In this document: piece after piece, positions 24,042 through 31,634 of the stretch
Position numbering within the stretch: position 1 is the stretch's first letter
Layout of the letters: each line of letters begins with the position of its first letter
From: Amycolatopsis rifamycinica
GTDB lineage: Bacteria; Actinomycetota; Actinomycetes; Mycobacteriales; Pseudonocardiaceae
Assembly (NCBI RefSeq): GCF_000695625.1
Contig: NZ_JMQI01000073.1
Location: 62,001-126,000, forward strand
DNA length: 64,000 nt
Direction of reading: 5' to 3'
Notes under the pieces: model-generated
Database searches by the model: none
The model's input: only the letters and a program-made list of their open reading frames with translations
Told to the model about the DNA's origin: nothing
Translations under genes and position numbers: made by a program

Positions 24042-24908
24042 TCAGTGGTCGCCGTCCTGGGGGATCTCGGCCGAATCCGTGAGCCGCAGCTTGCGGCGGG
24101 CGCGCTGGTAGAACGTCGTCATCCCGAGCCGGACCACCCGCGCCGCGCTCGGCCGGCCGCGCAGGTCGAGCCGTTCGCCGGGGGAGACGTACCCCTCCAC
24201 CTGGCCGTCGACCTCCACCGCGAGCCGTCCGCTGGTCGGCAGCAGCTCCAGCGTCACCTCGTCGTGCACCGAGAGCACCACGCCCCGGCTGTACGCCGAG
24301 TGCGGCGCCGCCGGCGTCACCAGCAGGGCCTCCACCGACGGGCTGGTGATCGGGCCGCCCGCCGAGAAGCTGTACGCCGTCGAGCCGGTCGGGGTCGCCA
24401 CCACGACCGCGTCGGCCGAGTAGCTCACGAACGGCTGGCCGCCGACGCGGACGGCGACCACCGCGCTGCCGTTGCCGGGGACGCGGACGACCGCGATGTC
24501 GTTGAACGCGGTGATCCGGCGCCCCTGCAGCACCGCGTCCACGGCCAGCCGCGGCTCCACCGTGAACTCGTGGTCGTCGATGGCCGACAGCGCGCCGGGC
24601 AGGTCCGGGACGTCGACCTCGGCCAGGAAGCCGAGCTTGCCGAGGTTCACCCCGAGCACCGGCGCGCGCTGCCCGTCGGCCAGCCGCATGGCCCGCAGCA
24701 TCGTGCCGTCGCCGCCCAGGCTGACCAGCAGGTCGGCCCGGCGCCCGAGTTCCTCGGCCGTCACCCCCCGCGCGGCGCAGTTCAGCCGGACGATCTCGTC
24801 CTCGATGCCGAGGATTTCGATGTTCCGGTTGCCCGCCCAGCCGAGCACGGCTTCGACGGCGGCCGCGGAGTCGCGGCGGGGGTGCAGCACGAGTCCCGCG
24901 GAGCGCAT
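24042..24908 (-). CDS. nadK: NAD kinase
   Basis: Phosphorylates NAD to NADP. The 288-residue product has the GGDGTML motif (about residue 69), the NAD-binding segments GVNLGKLGFLAEV and FNDIAVVR, and the glycine-rich TPTGSTAYSFSAGGPI. It starts 33 bases after the Baeyer-Villiger monooxygenase stop and is not next to recN or a TlyA-type gene, where the housekeeping copy usually sits in actinobacteria. It may therefore be a second NAD kinase, co-transcribed to raise NADPH for the upstream oxygenases (inference). Confidence 0.95.
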   Translation of the reverse strand: MRSAGLVLHPRRDSAAAVEAVLGWAGNRNIEILGIEDEIVRLNCAARGVTAEELGRRADLLVSLGGDGTMLRAMRLADGQRAPVLGVNLGKLGFLAEVDVPDLPGALSAIDDHEFTVEPRLAVDAVLQGRRITAFNDIAVVRVPGNGSAVVAVRVGGQPFVSYSADAVVVATPTGSTAYSFSAGGPITSPSVEALLVTPAAPHSAYSRGVVLSVHDEVTLELLPTSGRLAVEVDGQVEGYVSPGERLDLRGRPSAARVVRLGMTTFYQRARRKLRLTDSAEIPQDGDH

Positions 24909-24941
24909 GTCAGCGGCTCCGGGCGGGGGAGGTACCGGGCG

Positions 24942-26420
24942 TCATGCGCTCAGTCTGCCCGCTCCCGCCCCCGGCCGCCGCGAGAACCGCAGGGCGCCGT
25001 CGTCGATCCGGCCGTGGCGGAGCTTGACGACGTCGTGCGCGTAGCTCATGCCCAGCTGCCACGGCGCCCGCGAACCCGCCTTCGGGAACTCGTCGATCGA
25101 CCGCAGGACGTACCCGGCGTCGAAGTCCAGCAGCGGCCGCTCGGTGACCGCCGGGTCGTCGTTGACCGGGACGGCCTGGTCGTAGCCGTGCCGGTCGAGG
25201 TGCCGCAGCAGCCGGACGACGTACTCGCCGACGAGGTCGGCCTTGAGCGTCCACGACGCGTTCGTGTAGCCGATCGTGAAGGCGAAGTTCGGCACGCCGC
25301 TGAGCATCATGCCCTTGTAGGCCATCGTTTCCGGCAGCTTCACCGGATTGCCGTCCACGGCCAGCTCGATGCCGCCGAAGGCCAGCAGGCGCAGCCCGGT
25401 GGCGGTGACGACGACGTCCGCCTCGAGCTCGTCGCCCGATTCGAGCCGGATGCCCCGCTCGGTGAACTCGGCGATCCGGTCGGTGACGATCGAGGCGTCA
25501 CCGCGCCGGATGGACCGGAACAGGTCGCCGTCCGGGACCAGGCACAGCCGCTGGTCCCAGGGCTGGTAGCGCGGCTTGAAGTGGGTGTCGACGGCGTACC
25601 CCGGCGGCAGCTGCTTCACCGTCGCCTTGCGGATGAGCGCCTTCACCACGCCCGGGCGGCGCCGGCTGAGCTGGTAGATCAGCGTGCTCACCGCGACGTT
25701 CTTCCAGCGCGCGATCGGGTAGGCCAGCCGCGCGCCGAGCAGCCCGCGCAGCCGGTTGGCCAGCGCGTCCTCCGACGGCAGCGACAGGATGTAGGTGGGG
25801 GAGCGCTGCAGCATCGTCACGTGCGCGGCGCGGTCGGTCATCGCCGGGACGAGCGTCACCGCCGTCGCGCCGCTGCCGATGACGACCACCTTCTTGCCGG
25901 TGTAGTCGAGGTCTTCGGGCCAGTGCTGCGGGTGGACGACGGTGCCGCCGAAGCGCTCCAGGCCGGGGAATTCCGGGGTGTGCCCGGCCGCGTAGTCGTA
26001 GTAGCCGCTGCACAGGTAGAGGAACTTCGCGGTGAATTCGACGGATCGGCCCTCGTGCTCGGCCTCGACCGTCCACCGTGCGTCCGCCGTGGACCATCCG
26101 GCGCGGATCACCTTGTGCCCGAACCGGATGTGGCGGTCGATCCCGGCGTCGGCCGCGGTGTCGCGGACGTACTCGAGGATCGAGGGACCGTCCGCGATGG
26201 CCTTCGCGTCGGTCCACGGCCGGAAGCGGTAGCCGAGGGTCTGCATGTCCGAATCGGACCGCACACCCGGGTAGCGGAACAGGTCCCAGGTGCCGCCGAT
26301 CGCGTCCCGGGCCTCGAGGACGGCGTAGGTCTTGCGCGGGAACGCCGTGCGCAGGTGGTGGGCCGCGCCGACGCCGGACAACCCGGCGCCGACGATCAGG
26401 ACGTCGAGGTGTTCGCTCAT
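24942..26420 (-). CDS. FAD-dependent Baeyer-Villiger-type monooxygenase
   Basis: A 492-residue flavoprotein. FAD motif VGAGLSGVGAAHHL (about 10-23), second Rossmann motif VVVIGSGATAVTLVPAM for NADPH, and between them the class B fingerprint FGGTVVHPQHWP. Such enzymes insert oxygen beside a ketone to form an ester, or oxidise heteroatoms. It follows the SDR gene by one base and precedes nadK. An SDR making a ketone, this enzyme making an ester and a hydrolase opening it would form a chain-cleaving sequence (inference). It resembles the MymA group of mycobacteria in overall layout. Confidence 0.93.
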   Translation of the reverse strand: MSEHLDVLIVGAGLSGVGAAHHLRTAFPRKTYAVLEARDAIGGTWDLFRYPGVRSDSDMQTLGYRFRPWTDAKAIADGPSILEYVRDTAADAGIDRHIRFGHKVIRAGWSTADARWTVEAEHEGRSVEFTAKFLYLCSGYYDYAAGHTPEFPGLERFGGTVVHPQHWPEDLDYTGKKVVVIGSGATAVTLVPAMTDRAAHVTMLQRSPTYILSLPSEDALANRLRGLLGARLAYPIARWKNVAVSTLIYQLSRRRPGVVKALIRKATVKQLPPGYAVDTHFKPRYQPWDQRLCLVPDGDLFRSIRRGDASIVTDRIAEFTERGIRLESGDELEADVVVTATGLRLLAFGGIELAVDGNPVKLPETMAYKGMMLSGVPNFAFTIGYTNASWTLKADLVGEYVVRLLRHLDRHGYDQAVPVNDDPAVTERPLLDFDAGYVLRSIDEFPKAGSRAPWQLGMSYAHDVVKLRHGRIDDGALRFSRRPGAGAGRLSA

Positions 26421-26421
26421 G

Positions 26422-27264
26422 TCACACGGTCTCCGTCCGCCGGGCGCGCCGCATCACGCGCGTCAGCACGGCGTTGTAGTGGGTGGGGGTGATGCGGGCG
26501 AGCGCGTCGAACAGGTAGGCGTCCGGGCCGACCAGGATGCGGGCCTTCCCGCGGTCGACGCCGGCGTGGATGATCGCCGCCGCCTTGTCCGGCGAGGTCA
26601 TCGTCATGGCCTCGAACTGCGCGGCCATCTGTTCGTGGGTGCGTCCCCGGCCCTCGGGGTCGCGGCGCACCCGGGCGTTGCGGGCGATGTTCGTCGTGAT
26701 GCCGCCCGGGTGGACGGTCACCGCGCGGACACCGGTGCCGCGCAGTTCGTGGCGCAGCGACTCGGTGAAGCCGCGGACGGCGAGCTTCGCCGCGCAGTAC
26801 GCGCTCTGGTACGGCATTCCGAGCAGGCCGAACACGCTGGAGGTGTTCACGATCGCGCCTTCGTCCTGCTCGACCAGCAGCGGCAGGAACGCCCGCGTCC
26901 CGTGCACCACGCCGCGGAAGTTGATGTCGTGCAGCCAGTCGTCGTCCTCCGGCACCGCGTCGAGCACGGTCGAGGTGACCGCGACGCCGGCGTTGTTGAA
27001 CACCGCGGCCAGTGGCGCCGGGAGCCAGTCTTTCACTTCCGCGGCGAAGTGCAGCTGGTCCTCGGCGTCGCGGACGTCGAGGACGCGGGTCAGTACCTGG
27101 CCGGGCAAAGCGGCCGCGGTGGCCTTGAGGCCGTCTTCGTCGACGTCGGCCAGGGCGACCGGCGCGCCGAGCCGGGACAGCCGGGTGGCCAGTGCCCGGC
27201 CGATGCCCGACGCCGCGCCGGTGATCACGACCGGACGGCCGGTGATGCTACGAGGCCGGGACAT
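26422..27264 (-). CDS. Short-chain dehydrogenase/reductase (lipid-type)
   Basis: A 280-residue SDR with TGAASGIGRA at residues 15-24, FNNAGVA, the catalytic serine in NTSSVFG, and the Tyr-x3-Lys pair in YCAAK. The C-terminal half with HPGGITTNIARNARV resembles the group annotated SadH-like in mycobacteria. ATG 27264 has gaggag 7 bases upstream and overlaps the end of the hydrolase gene by 17 bases. It lies in the P450 to BVMO operon and probably oxidises an alcohol to the ketone used by the BVMO (inference). Confidence 0.92.
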   Translation of the reverse strand: MSRPRSITGRPVVITGAASGIGRALATRLSRLGAPVALADVDEDGLKATAAALPGQVLTRVLDVRDAEDQLHFAAEVKDWLPAPLAAVFNNAGVAVTSTVLDAVPEDDDWLHDINFRGVVHGTRAFLPLLVEQDEGAIVNTSSVFGLLGMPYQSAYCAAKLAVRGFTESLRHELRGTGVRAVTVHPGGITTNIARNARVRRDPEGRGRTHEQMAAQFEAMTMTSPDKAAAIIHAGVDRGKARILVGPDAYLFDALARITPTHYNAVLTRVMRRARRTETV

Positions 27265-28138
27265 CGCTGCTCCTCGCGTGCTGGTCGATCAGGTCGAGGA
27301 CGGTCGGCCAGGCGCCTTCGGGCAGGTCGTGGCCCATGCCGCGGACGGTTTCGAGCCGGGCGCCGCGGATGGCCCGCGCGGTGGCGGCGCCGCCGGTGGG
27401 GTGCACCATCCGGTCGCGGTCGCCGTGGATCACCAGCGTCGGCGCGGTGATCCGGCGCAGCAGCGGCGTCCGGTTGCCGGACTTCATGATGGCGGCGAGC
27501 TGGCGGCCGACCCCGCCGCTCGTCGGGTCGCGGTCCCAGCCCGTCCCGGCCAGCTCGCGCACGAAGGCCTCGTCGAACGGGAAGCCGTGGGAGCCGATGT
27601 GGCGGAACATCCGGACGGCGCTTTCGACGGCTTCTTCGCGGGACTTCGGCGGCTTCGCGCCCATCATCCGCAACGTCGAGAGCGCCGGACGGCCGAGCAC
27701 GCGGGACCCGGTCGTCGACATGATCGACGTCAGGGTACGGATCCGGTGCGGGTACAGCGCGGCGGTGGTCTGGGAGATCATGCCGCCCATGGAGACGCCG
27801 GCGATGTGGGCGGTTTCGAGGTCCAGGGCGTCGAACAGGCCGATGGTGTCGGCGGCCATGTCCGTCAGGTCGTACTGCTGCGCGGGGAACCGGCCGGCGA
27901 GCATGCCGAGGAGGCTCGGCGGCCGGAACCGCGGGTGCGTCGAGCGGCCGGCGTCGCGGTTGTCGAACCGGATGACCTCGTAGCCGCGTTCGGCGAGCTT
28001 CGCGCAGAAGGCGTCGGGCCAGCTGTGCAGCTGCTGGCCGAGCCCGGCGACGAGGACCAGCGGCTCGGCGCCGGTGTCCCCGATCCGTTCGTAGGCCAGG
28101 GAAATGCCCCGGCCGGCGTCGGCGATCTGTTCGGTCAC
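27248..28138 (-). CDS. Alpha/beta-fold hydrolase
   Basis: A 296-residue hydrolase. Elements: LVLVAGLGQQLHSWPD (oxyanion region), RFDNRDAGRS, the nucleophile elbow GVSMGGMIS, the acid in IHGDRDRMV and the catalytic histidine in MGHDLP. This arrangement matches epoxide hydrolase and esterase-like members such as aclacinomycin methylesterase homologues. The GTG start at 28138 overlaps the P450 stop as GTGA. In this operon it is a natural candidate for opening the ester or lactone made by the BVMO (inference). Confidence 0.92.
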   Translation of the reverse strand: MTEQIADAGRGISLAYERIGDTGAEPLVLVAGLGQQLHSWPDAFCAKLAERGYEVIRFDNRDAGRSTHPRFRPPSLLGMLAGRFPAQQYDLTDMAADTIGLFDALDLETAHIAGVSMGGMISQTTAALYPHRIRTLTSIMSTTGSRVLGRPALSTLRMMGAKPPKSREEAVESAVRMFRHIGSHGFPFDEAFVRELAGTGWDRDPTSGGVGRQLAAIMKSGNRTPLLRRITAPTLVIHGDRDRMVHPTGGAATARAIRGARLETVRGMGHDLPEGAWPTVLDLIDQHARSSDVPAS

Positions 28139-29430
28139 TGCTCTCCTCCGGTCGTTCGGCGGCGCACGACCGCGCGGCCGCCCTTGGCGGGGGCGTAGGC
28201 CACGCCCCGCGAGTGCCAGCGTTCGCCGGGCGCGTCGGTCGGTACCAGCGTGAAGTCCCGCAGCAGGGTCCGCAGCACGACGGTCATCTCCATGGTCGCG
28301 AAGGCGGCGCCGAGGCAGCGGCGGGTGCCGCCGCCGAACGGGATCCACTGGTAGAGGTCCGGGCGCGCGCCCAGGAAGCGGTGCGGGTCGAAGGTGCCCG
28401 CGCGTGGGAAGACGGCGTCGTCGTCGTGGATCAGCGCGATGCTGACGAGGACCGCGTACCCCTTCGGCAGCGTCCACCGGCCGAGCCGGAAGCCGTCCTG
28501 CTTGACCTGCCGGGCGGTGAGGTCGATGACCGGGCGGGTGCGCTGGACCTCGAGGATCGTGGCGTCCAGCAGCTTGGGGTCGCCCTCGTCCAGTTCCGCC
28601 AGCAGCGCGGGATGCCTGCGGAGCCGCTCGACCGCCCAGGCCAGCGTGGTCGCCGTCGTCTCGTGCCCGGCGGTGAGCAGGGTGAGGAGCTGGTCGGCGA
28701 TCTCTTCGCGGCTCAGCCCGGACCCGTCGTCGTAGCGGGTCTGCAGCATCATGGAGAGGACGTCGTCTTTTTCTTCGGTTCGGGCCTTGGCGATCAGCCG
28801 GTCGACGATGGCGTCGTACTCCCGCCGCATCCGCTCGAAGCGGCGCCACGGGTTGACGCGGCCGCGTTTCGGGATCGGCAGCACGGCCAGCCGCGAGCCG
28901 AGCGTGACGAACGGCGGGAGCAGTTCGCGCAGCTCGGCGAACTCGGCCCCTTCGGCGCCGAAGACCGCGCGGAGGATGGCGTTGAGGGTGATCCGCATCA
29001 TCGACGGCAGCGTGGCGAAGGACTTTCCCTCCGGCCAGGTCGCCAGTTCGCGGACGGTCTCCTCTTCGACGATCTTCTCGTACGCCGCCAGCCGCCGTCC
29101 GTGGAACGGCGGGACCAGCAGCTTGCGCTGCCGTTTGTGCTCCTCGCCGGACAGCGCGAACATCGACCGGGAGCCGAGCACGCGGCCGAGGTTGACCTCG
29201 AGGTTGTCGACGAGCTCGGGCCCGGAGGTGAACAGCTGCTTGATTTCGGCGGGGCCGCTGATCACCACGGCGTTGCCGAAGATCGGCACGTTCACCGTGA
29301 ACGCGTCGCCGTAGCGCTGCTTGAGCCGCCGCATCCCCCGCAGCGGCTGGGTCAGCGCGTAGGCGCCCTGGACGGCGCGGGGCGCGGTGGGCCCCGGTGG
29401 CAGCGTCGTGGGGCGTGTCATGGTCGTCAT
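28135..29430 (-). CDS. Cytochrome P450
   Basis: A 431-residue monooxygenase. Helix I reads LLTAGHETTATTLAW, the ExxR motif is EVQR, and the heme ligand is Cys372 in FGGGTRRCLGAAFA. It hydroxylates an unknown hydrophobic substrate and needs ferredoxin partners, which are not encoded nearby. ATG 29430 follows a ggaggg box; the longer frame upstream runs through the operator region and is rejected. It is first in the five-gene leftward operon and is divergent from the TetR gene, whose operator candidates lie between them. Confidence 0.94.
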   Translation of the reverse strand: MTTMTRPTTLPPGPTAPRAVQGAYALTQPLRGMRRLKQRYGDAFTVNVPIFGNAVVISGPAEIKQLFTSGPELVDNLEVNLGRVLGSRSMFALSGEEHKRQRKLLVPPFHGRRLAAYEKIVEEETVRELATWPEGKSFATLPSMMRITLNAILRAVFGAEGAEFAELRELLPPFVTLGSRLAVLPIPKRGRVNPWRRFERMRREYDAIVDRLIAKARTEEKDDVLSMMLQTRYDDGSGLSREEIADQLLTLLTAGHETTATTLAWAVERLRRHPALLAELDEGDPKLLDATILEVQRTRPVIDLTARQVKQDGFRLGRWTLPKGYAVLVSIALIHDDDAVFPRAGTFDPHRFLGARPDLYQWIPFGGGTRRCLGAAFATMEMTVVLRTLLRDFTLVPTDAPGERWHSRGVAYAPAKGGRAVVRRRTTGGEQ

Positions 29431-29448
29431 CGACCCTCCAGGAAAGGT

Positions 29449-29488
29449 GGTACGCGAGCGTACCGTCGGTACGGTACGCCGGTGTACC
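29449..29488. promoter_or_regulatory. Double dyad operator between P450 operon and TetR gene
   Basis: GGTACGCGAGCGTACC (29449-29464) is a perfect 7-2-7 inverted repeat and GGTACGCCGGTGTACC (29473-29488) is a near-perfect second copy, 24 bases apart centre to centre. A further palindrome TACCGTCGGTA bridges them. Placement between divergent genes fits autoregulation and control of the P450 operon by the TetR protein. Confidence 0.75.
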
Positions 29489-29515
29489 ATCCGGTTTCAA
29501 GAGGAGGGGTATACG

Positions 29516-30103
29516 GTGACTTCCGTGGACGTCGACACCCGCCCGCACCGGCAACGGCTGCTGGACGGACTGGCCGGGTCGATCACCGAGACCGGCTTCC
29601 GCGACACGACGGTGGCCGACATCGTCCGCCGCGCGCGGACCTCCCGCCGGACGTTCTACGAGCACTTCGCCAGCCGCGAAGAGTGCTTGATCGCGCTGCT
29701 GGCGGACGCGAACCGCTCGATGATCCGGCAGATCTCCGAGGCGGTGGACCCGCGCGCGCCGTGGAAGGTCCAGGTCCGCCAGGCGATCGAGACGTGGATC
29801 GGGTGCGCGGAGTCCGAGCCGGAGATCACCCTGAGCTGGATCCGGGACGTCCCCGCGCTCGGTGCCCCGGCCCGCGAGCTGCAGCGCGACGCGATGGAGG
29901 GCTTCATCGCGATGACCCAGCGGCTGACGGACACGCCGTCACTGCGCGCGGCCGGGATCAGCCCGCCGTCCCGCCAGCTGGCGATCATGCTGCTGGGCGG
30001 GCTGCGGGAGCTGATCGCAACGACCGTCGAGGACGGCGGCCGGGCCGGCGACGTCACGGAGGTCGCGGTGCGCGCGTCGATCGCGTTGCTCGGCCCGGCT
30101 TGA
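29516..30103 (+). CDS. TetR-family transcriptional regulator
   Basis: A 195-residue repressor. The N-terminal helix-turn-helix reads GLAGSITETGFRDTTVADIVRRARTSRRTFYEHFASREECLIALL, classic for TetR. The C-terminal ligand domain is variable. GTG 29516 follows gaggagggg at a 6-base spacing. It is divergent from the P450 operon, with two 16-bp dyads between them, so it most likely represses that operon and itself until a lipid or ketone ligand binds (inference). Its 3' end overlaps the TGT-like frame on the other strand by 165 bases. Confidence 0.93.
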   Translation: MTSVDVDTRPHRQRLLDGLAGSITETGFRDTTVADIVRRARTSRRTFYEHFASREECLIALLADANRSMIRQISEAVDPRAPWKVQVRQAIETWIGCAESEPEITLSWIRDVPALGAPARELQRDAMEGFIAMTQRLTDTPSLRAAGISPPSRQLAIMLLGGLRELIATTVEDGGRAGDVTEVAVRASIALLGPA

Positions 30104-31174
30104 CGGGATCTCGGTGCGGTGCGGCAGGGGATCGTCGGTGACCGCGTACCAGCTGCGCAGGTTCGCCGGCCGGTTCCACCGCTCCATGGTCTCCGCGAGC
30201 TGGTCGTGGACGAAGAGCGCATGACTGCAGGCTTCGTGCCAGGCACTGAGGAGCTGTTCGCGCGTGCGGCAATGACGGAAGAGCTCGGTCTTCAGCGCGA
30301 ACAAGCAGTGCAGCGAGTGGCGGAAGGCCGCTTCTGCCGGGGCATCGGCGTTTTCCAGCCAGTCGGGAGCCGCTCCTTCGCAGACCGGGCAGGAGCAGTC
30401 CCACAGGTGCGCCATGTCCGGCGTCGCGGCGAAGAGGTCAGCGCAGGTCTCGAGCCGGTGATAGCCGAGCAGCCGGGTGACGAAGGGGGACACACCCGGC
30501 CGAGCTGCTCCGCCTCGTGCCGTTACCGGGTACAGGTGGCGAAGGGCACTGGTGGTCCCCACCGCCGCGGCGTGCGCGCCGTGACAGAGCACGCCGATCG
30601 CGGAGACGTCGGAACGCAGGAGGGCGACCGGCACGGTGGAGGTCGCCAGGAGGCGGAGGAAGCCACGTAACAGGTACTGCGCGCCGAACGGGTCTTTGGC
30701 GTGCTCGAGGACCAGGGCGACCGGCGCCTCGAAGGCGTTGATTTCGCGGGTGAGGGCGTCGGCGATCGCCGGCTTGGCGAACCAGCGCGCGGCCAGCGGG
30801 AGCACGGCGACGACGGGCTGCGGGTCCCGGGCGGCCGCGCGGAGGATCGTGCGGAGCCCGATCAGGTCACGCGGAGGCAGGTAGCCCGAGTCGGTCAACG
30901 GCAGCAGATCGAGTTCACGTTGCCGGCGGGACCACGCGGGGTGGGTGCCCCACCTCGCCCTGGCTCGTTTCCTGCCGGAGTACCGGTCGGCGTCGCAGAG
31001 TATCGGGCCGTCGAACCCCCGGTCGCGAAGCCGGCGGACGGTGGTTTCCGGTGATGTCCCGGTCAGCACGATCCCGGTCTCGTGCTCCTTCGCGATCGCG
31101 AGGACGGCTTCGGCGTCGGCCGGCCGGCACTGGATCAGAAGCCGCCCGGACAGTTGCTCGAGGGAATGAGCCAT
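29939..31174 (-). CDS. tRNA-guanine transglycosylase-like (TGT/DpdA fold) protein
   Basis: A 411-residue protein. Cys260, Cys262 and Cys265 form CSCPVC, followed by His289 in HSLHCLF, matching the CxCxxC-x(about 25)-H zinc site of tRNA-guanine transglycosylases. The preceding part alternates strands and helices (VVAVLPLAARWF, VALVLEH, VPVALLRSDVSAIGVLCHGAHAAAVGT) like their TIM barrel. TGTs swap guanine for a deazaguanine in tRNA; the DpdA branch does so in DNA. No queuosine or preQ0 genes are adjacent, so the role is open. ATG 31174 is adopted, though the ribosome site is poorly spaced. The last 55 residues overlap the TetR gene on the opposite strand and may be poorly conserved. Confidence 0.6.
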   Translation of the reverse strand: MAHSLEQLSGRLLIQCRPADAEAVLAIAKEHETGIVLTGTSPETTVRRLRDRGFDGPILCDADRYSGRKRARARWGTHPAWSRRQRELDLLPLTDSGYLPPRDLIGLRTILRAAARDPQPVVAVLPLAARWFAKPAIADALTREINAFEAPVALVLEHAKDPFGAQYLLRGFLRLLATSTVPVALLRSDVSAIGVLCHGAHAAAVGTTSALRHLYPVTARGGAARPGVSPFVTRLLGYHRLETCADLFAATPDMAHLWDCSCPVCEGAAPDWLENADAPAEAAFRHSLHCLFALKTELFRHCRTREQLLSAWHEACSHALFVHDQLAETMERWNRPANLRSWYAVTDDPLPHRTEIPSSRAEQRDRRAHRDLRDVAGPAAVLDGRCDQLPQPAQQHDRQLAGRRADPGRAQ

Positions 31175-31344
31175 TCCTTCACGGTGAACGGCTTCCGAGG
31201 TGCGTGTCAGTGTGTTCACACCGATGCCGACCGGATATCGCGCCAACGGCGCAGCAGCTCTTCACGGGACGGAAGGGGCCGTGGTCATGTGAGTGATGTC
31301 GCCGCGGTCCCGGCCGTGGGGCACGACCGGAACCGCGGCGGCTG

Positions 31345-31623
31345 CTACGCGTCCAGGTCCTGCGCTATCAGCTCGGCCAGTGCGTCGACGGACTCCTGGG
31401 CCGCGTCGCCCTCGGCGGTCAGCTCCACCTCGTCCCCGAAAGCGGCGCCCAGGGTCATCAAGCCGAGGACGCTGGCCGCGTCGACCGGGTCGCCGGCCAC
31501 CCCTCCGGTGATCTTGGCGATCTTCACCTTCGCGGCCTGGCCGGCCGCCGTGCGAGCGACCAGGCCCGCCGGCCGGGCGTGCAGCCCGACGCTGCTGGCG
31601 ACGAGCGTACGACGTTGGTACAC
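31345..31623 (-). CDS. ptsH: PTS phosphocarrier protein HPr
   Basis: A 92-residue carrier that accepts phosphate from enzyme I on His15, in the motif VGLHARPAGLV, and passes it to EIIA. The segment DAASVLGLMTLGA corresponds to the Ser46 region, though no HPr kinase is expected in actinobacteria. GTG 31623 has aaggag 8 bases upstream. It follows the fructose EIIBC gene by 11 bases and closes the fructose operon. The 170 bases between this gene and the TGT-like start hold nothing recognisable. Confidence 0.96.
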   Translation of the reverse strand: MYQRRTLVASSVGLHARPAGLVARTAAGQAAKVKIAKITGGVAGDPVDAASVLGLMTLGAAFGDEVELTAEGDAAQESVDALAELIAQDLDA

Positions 31624-31634
31624 AGTGGACTCCT

